A DNA stretch of 64,000 nucleotides from Atkinsonella hypoxylon. Lineage: Eukaryota > Ascomycota > Sordariomycetes > Hypocreales > Clavicipitaceae. The DNA lies in the NCBI GenBank assembly GCA_000729835.1, contig JFHB01000028.1, forward strand, positions 183,286-247,285, in the 5' to 3' direction. Both the position numbers and the translations under genes were made by a program. The notes under the pieces were generated by a model, which searched no databases, was not told the origin of the DNA, and saw nothing but the letters and a program-made list of their open reading frames with translations. Below, piece by piece: positions 61,301-64,000 of this stretch. The first letter of the stretch is position 1; each line of letters starts with the position of its first letter.

Positions 61301-64000
61301 TTAGTAGTAAGCTTCTGCTAGCTACTTTAGAGCTTTCTAATAGGCTATATTACCTTTCTAATAACGCTAATACTCTTCTTCCTAATTTATAGAGTGTTTC
61401 TATAGATATTTATTTATAATTTTAGAAGTATTAACTTTAAGCTTATCTTTAGCAATCTATTAGTTATCTTTAGTAAAGAACCCTTTCTATTATATAAGGA
61501 ATTCTAGATATAGCTTACTTAACCTACTGCAGAAACATTAAATTTAATAGGTATAAATTCGCTTAATTTTCTAATAGTTCTCTATATTAAACTCTTTTAT
61601 TGTAATTAGTAGTAGTAGTTACTCTTTTTAGTTAAAAGGGTCTTTACTTTATTTTAGCTTCTAAAGGTAAGCTACTAATACTACTAAATATATATATAAA
61701 TCTAGTAGAAAATCTAGGCAAAATAACAATAAGTTTACTTTTATAAGAACCTTATATAGCTTTACCTATTAAGGAAACTATTTCTTTTTTAGCTTTTCTA
61801 AAAGTATATATCCTTAGTGTAATTATAGGTAGACTATATTCTCTACTTTAATATTAATAGGCTTATATTAAGCGTTATATTTAATCTTACTTAAGGCATT
61901 TACTATACTAATAGCTGTCTTTACCTCTTGCTAGTATAGCTTCTAAAGTACAGCTATATTGTTTATATCTGTTCTATTGCTAAGAACATTATCTAACTAG
62001 ATTAGATTAACAATAGTAGCTAGTTAGAAACTATATATAAGTTTATTAGAGGAAATCTCTATACTAGCTACTACTACATTATTAAGCTAGTGCTATAGTA
62101 CTAGAAGTATTGCAGTCTATAGTATATCTAGATTTATAACTGTATAGTATTAAACTGTAATAATAACTATTTAATTCTTTTATTTAGCTATTCTATCTAT
62201 CTATAGGTAGTAAGCTGTAGCTATAAGCAATTTACTTCTAATTTAGGTAAATATACTTCTTTAAATATTAGAAATAAACTTTAGATCTTAGTTACTTATA
62301 ATCTATTTAGAAAGGCCTTAGTTTAATAAATATAGTATTTATAAGAGTAGTTCTACCTAAATTTCTACTATATATATTATATACTTAAGTATAAGAATTG
62401 TTTACTTACTAAATAAGTAATTTACTAAATATAGTAAGTTATAAGTACTATATTTATCCTTTTGCTATAGAGTGTTTATTAAGCTAACTTTAGGTATATT
62501 AGTAATAAAATTAAGCGAAATTATATAAAAGAGCATTAGAACTAACTCTAATAACCTTAATTCCTCTAGTAGCTTACTATAGTTAATTGCATTTTCTTTA
62601 TAGGTACAGTAGTAAGTAATATAGGTTTAAATCTACTTATATATTTAAGGAAAGTAAACTACCTATAATTTTACTGCTATTCTATAGGCGCTAAAATAGT
62701 TTTAATTATTATAGACTATTTTAAGAATAAATTCTACTACCTTTATAGGTATATACAGTTAGAATAGGCCTTTTCTATTATAATAGTATAAAAGTCCATT
62801 GTCTTATAGGGTTTATCTATACAGTAGAATCCTTAGTCTTTATTATTAATTTTACTAATTCTATTTTTTACAAAAGTCCTTAATACTTTCTATAATTCTA
62901 CTAAGCTTTAGATTAAAACTATAGCCTTAAATAATTTCCTCTTTTAAACCTTTATTTAATACTACTATAGCGCTATATTCTTTAGTAAAAAATATACTTA
63001 TATTAAGCTTATTAAATTTACTATTATAAGCCTTCTTTTAGTATAAAACTATAACTAGCAACCTAGAGAGTATATTTAGCACTATATTTAGTACTTTTAG
63101 TATATAGAAAACTCTTAGGTTAAATTGCAATAAATAATTAGCTACTTTAGCTAATTTTAGGTTAGCTTTATCTAGATCTATTGTAGTAAGTAAGGTATAT
63201 TTAATAATCCCCTTTACTAATAAGTAGTTTATAATAATATTAATAGTGTAGCAGTTAGATTAAACTATTTTCTATAGCTTTTAAACACTCTATATAATTA
63301 TAGCTACCTCTACCTTAGTTAATCTATAATATTTCTTTAGGTTAAAAGTATATCTTAAGAGAAAAAGAATTAGCTAAAGCTAGTTACTTTTAATATCTTT
63401 ACTAGATATACTATAACTATTCTATTTGCCTATAAGCTAAAAGATAAAGAGCCTAAATTCTTCTTTATAAGCATTAACTTTAAAGAATAAATACTTACTA
63501 GAGTTATAGTGCTATAGAATAGTATTTTTATTAAGGTATACTTTTACCTCTTAGAATGCTTTCTTTTTCTTAGGTTTTAGTAAAAACGTTACTTTTTAGG
63601 CTTTTTTTTAGTGTATTAGTTTAGGTAAACTATTAGCTAAGCCTTTCTTATAAAGCTTTTATAGTAAAGTAGTCTTTTGTTTCTATAGTAAGTAAATTTA
63701 TATATTAAACTATAGAATACTTTTCTATAAAAAGCTAGCTATATTAATAAAGGTCTTTAGATTTATAAAATCTACTAAAAACTTAAGTTTTTAAAAAGCT
63801 TTTAGCTTATTATTTATATTAGTAATTCTATTACTATTAATAATAAAACCTAATAGCTAAATAGCTAAGTAGCCTATAAATAACTTCTTTATAGCTATTA
63901 TTAACTTATTTTTCTCTAGAATTAATAAAACTATATTAAGGTATATAAAGTAGTCCTTAGTAAGTTAAAGAATATAATAATATTACTAATATAGATTTAT
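61300..64000 (-). pseudogene. G3 pol: RT, RNase H, integrase (Ty3/gypsy), runs off window
   Basis: The minus strand, entering from the right edge, has the end of RT (F-I-G-Y-L-A-I and L-L-G-F, about 63650-63990). RNase H follows (about 63000-63550), with FFKVNA equal to the FLQVDAS block, E-V-A at the Glu block, and TTIDLDKAN. An integrase zinc region lies at about 62550-62800. The integrase core (about 61950-62480) begins I-S-L-N-F-I-T and includes TAYYPQ, equal to TAYHPQ, and LNNVVVAS, equal to LNNSVNAS. The C-terminal integrase part has VKLYKVL. A short E-E-E-Y-rich block at about 61310-61440 may be a chromodomain remnant. This pol type differs from G1 and G2. Gag and the 5' LTR lie outside the window. 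Confidence 0.85.

Noticed and set aside
1..64000. Alternative genetic code with TAA/TAG read as Gln
   Set aside because: Catalytic Asp, Cys, His, Trp and start codons are also hit by C-to-T and G-to-A changes; that is mutation (RIP), not recoding.
1..64000. CRISPR arrays, tRNA or rRNA genes, bacterial operons
   Set aside because: No regularly spaced short repeats, no cloverleaf or rRNA core sequences were seen; all repeats are explained by LTRs.

Overview
The window is a nest of dead LTR retrotransposons with no recognisable intact host gene. It is very rich in TA. Every retroelement reading frame is broken by TAA and TAG at places where relatives have CAA, CAG or TGG. That is the footprint of repeat-induced point mutation (RIP: CpA to TpA on both strands), so the source is most likely an AT-rich repeat block of a filamentous ascomycete. 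The species cannot be named from this sequence. Product calls come from reading through the RIP stops and matching family motifs by eye; no search was run. Element names are mine: CopA and CopB are Ty1/copia families; G1, G2 and G3 are Ty3/gypsy families.

Layout, left to right. 1-1605: CopB gag. 1606-9439: CopA copy A1 (+). 9440-10501: CopB reverse transcriptase (RT). 10502-13830: 5'-truncated CopA copy A2 (+), carrying a solo CopA LTR (12343-13052). 13831-14256: part of an old G2 copy (-). 14262-28361: G1 copy G1a (-), with CopA copy A3 (+, 15650-23498) inside it. 28362-30835: more of the old G2 copy (-). 30836-41215: CopA copy A4 (-), split by complete G2 copy G2a (-, 31978-40011). 41216-54870: CopA copy A5 (-), inserted in A4 and split by complete G2 copy G2b (+, 42942-51036). 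54871-64000: a G3 element (-) running off the right edge, split by internally deleted G1 copy G1b (+, 56059-59539).

Target-site duplications (TSDs) support the order of events. Exact 5-bp TSDs flank the solo LTR (ATTCT), G1a (ACACT), G2a (GTAGG) and G2b (CTGTA); G1b has GGTAT/AGTAT. A1 and A3 have unmatched flanks, and the host elements around them lack the protease-integrase part (CopB) and the RNase H-integrase part (G1). This suggests recombination between two CopA insertions in each case.

CopA encodes gag, protease, integrase, RT and RNase H in one frame; its primer binding site matches the anticodon half of initiator-Met tRNA. G2 is a chromovirus: gag with a CCHC knuckle, protease, RT, RNase H, integrase and chromodomain. 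G1 has gag with a CCHC knuckle and an RT of a different fungal gypsy type. G3 has RT, RNase H and integrase, and downstream of the integrase a further frame of about 555 codons. That frame shows a signal-peptide-like start, basic cleavage-like sites, a heptad stretch and a membrane segment near the C-terminus. It is the most unusual object here and could be an env-like third ORF.
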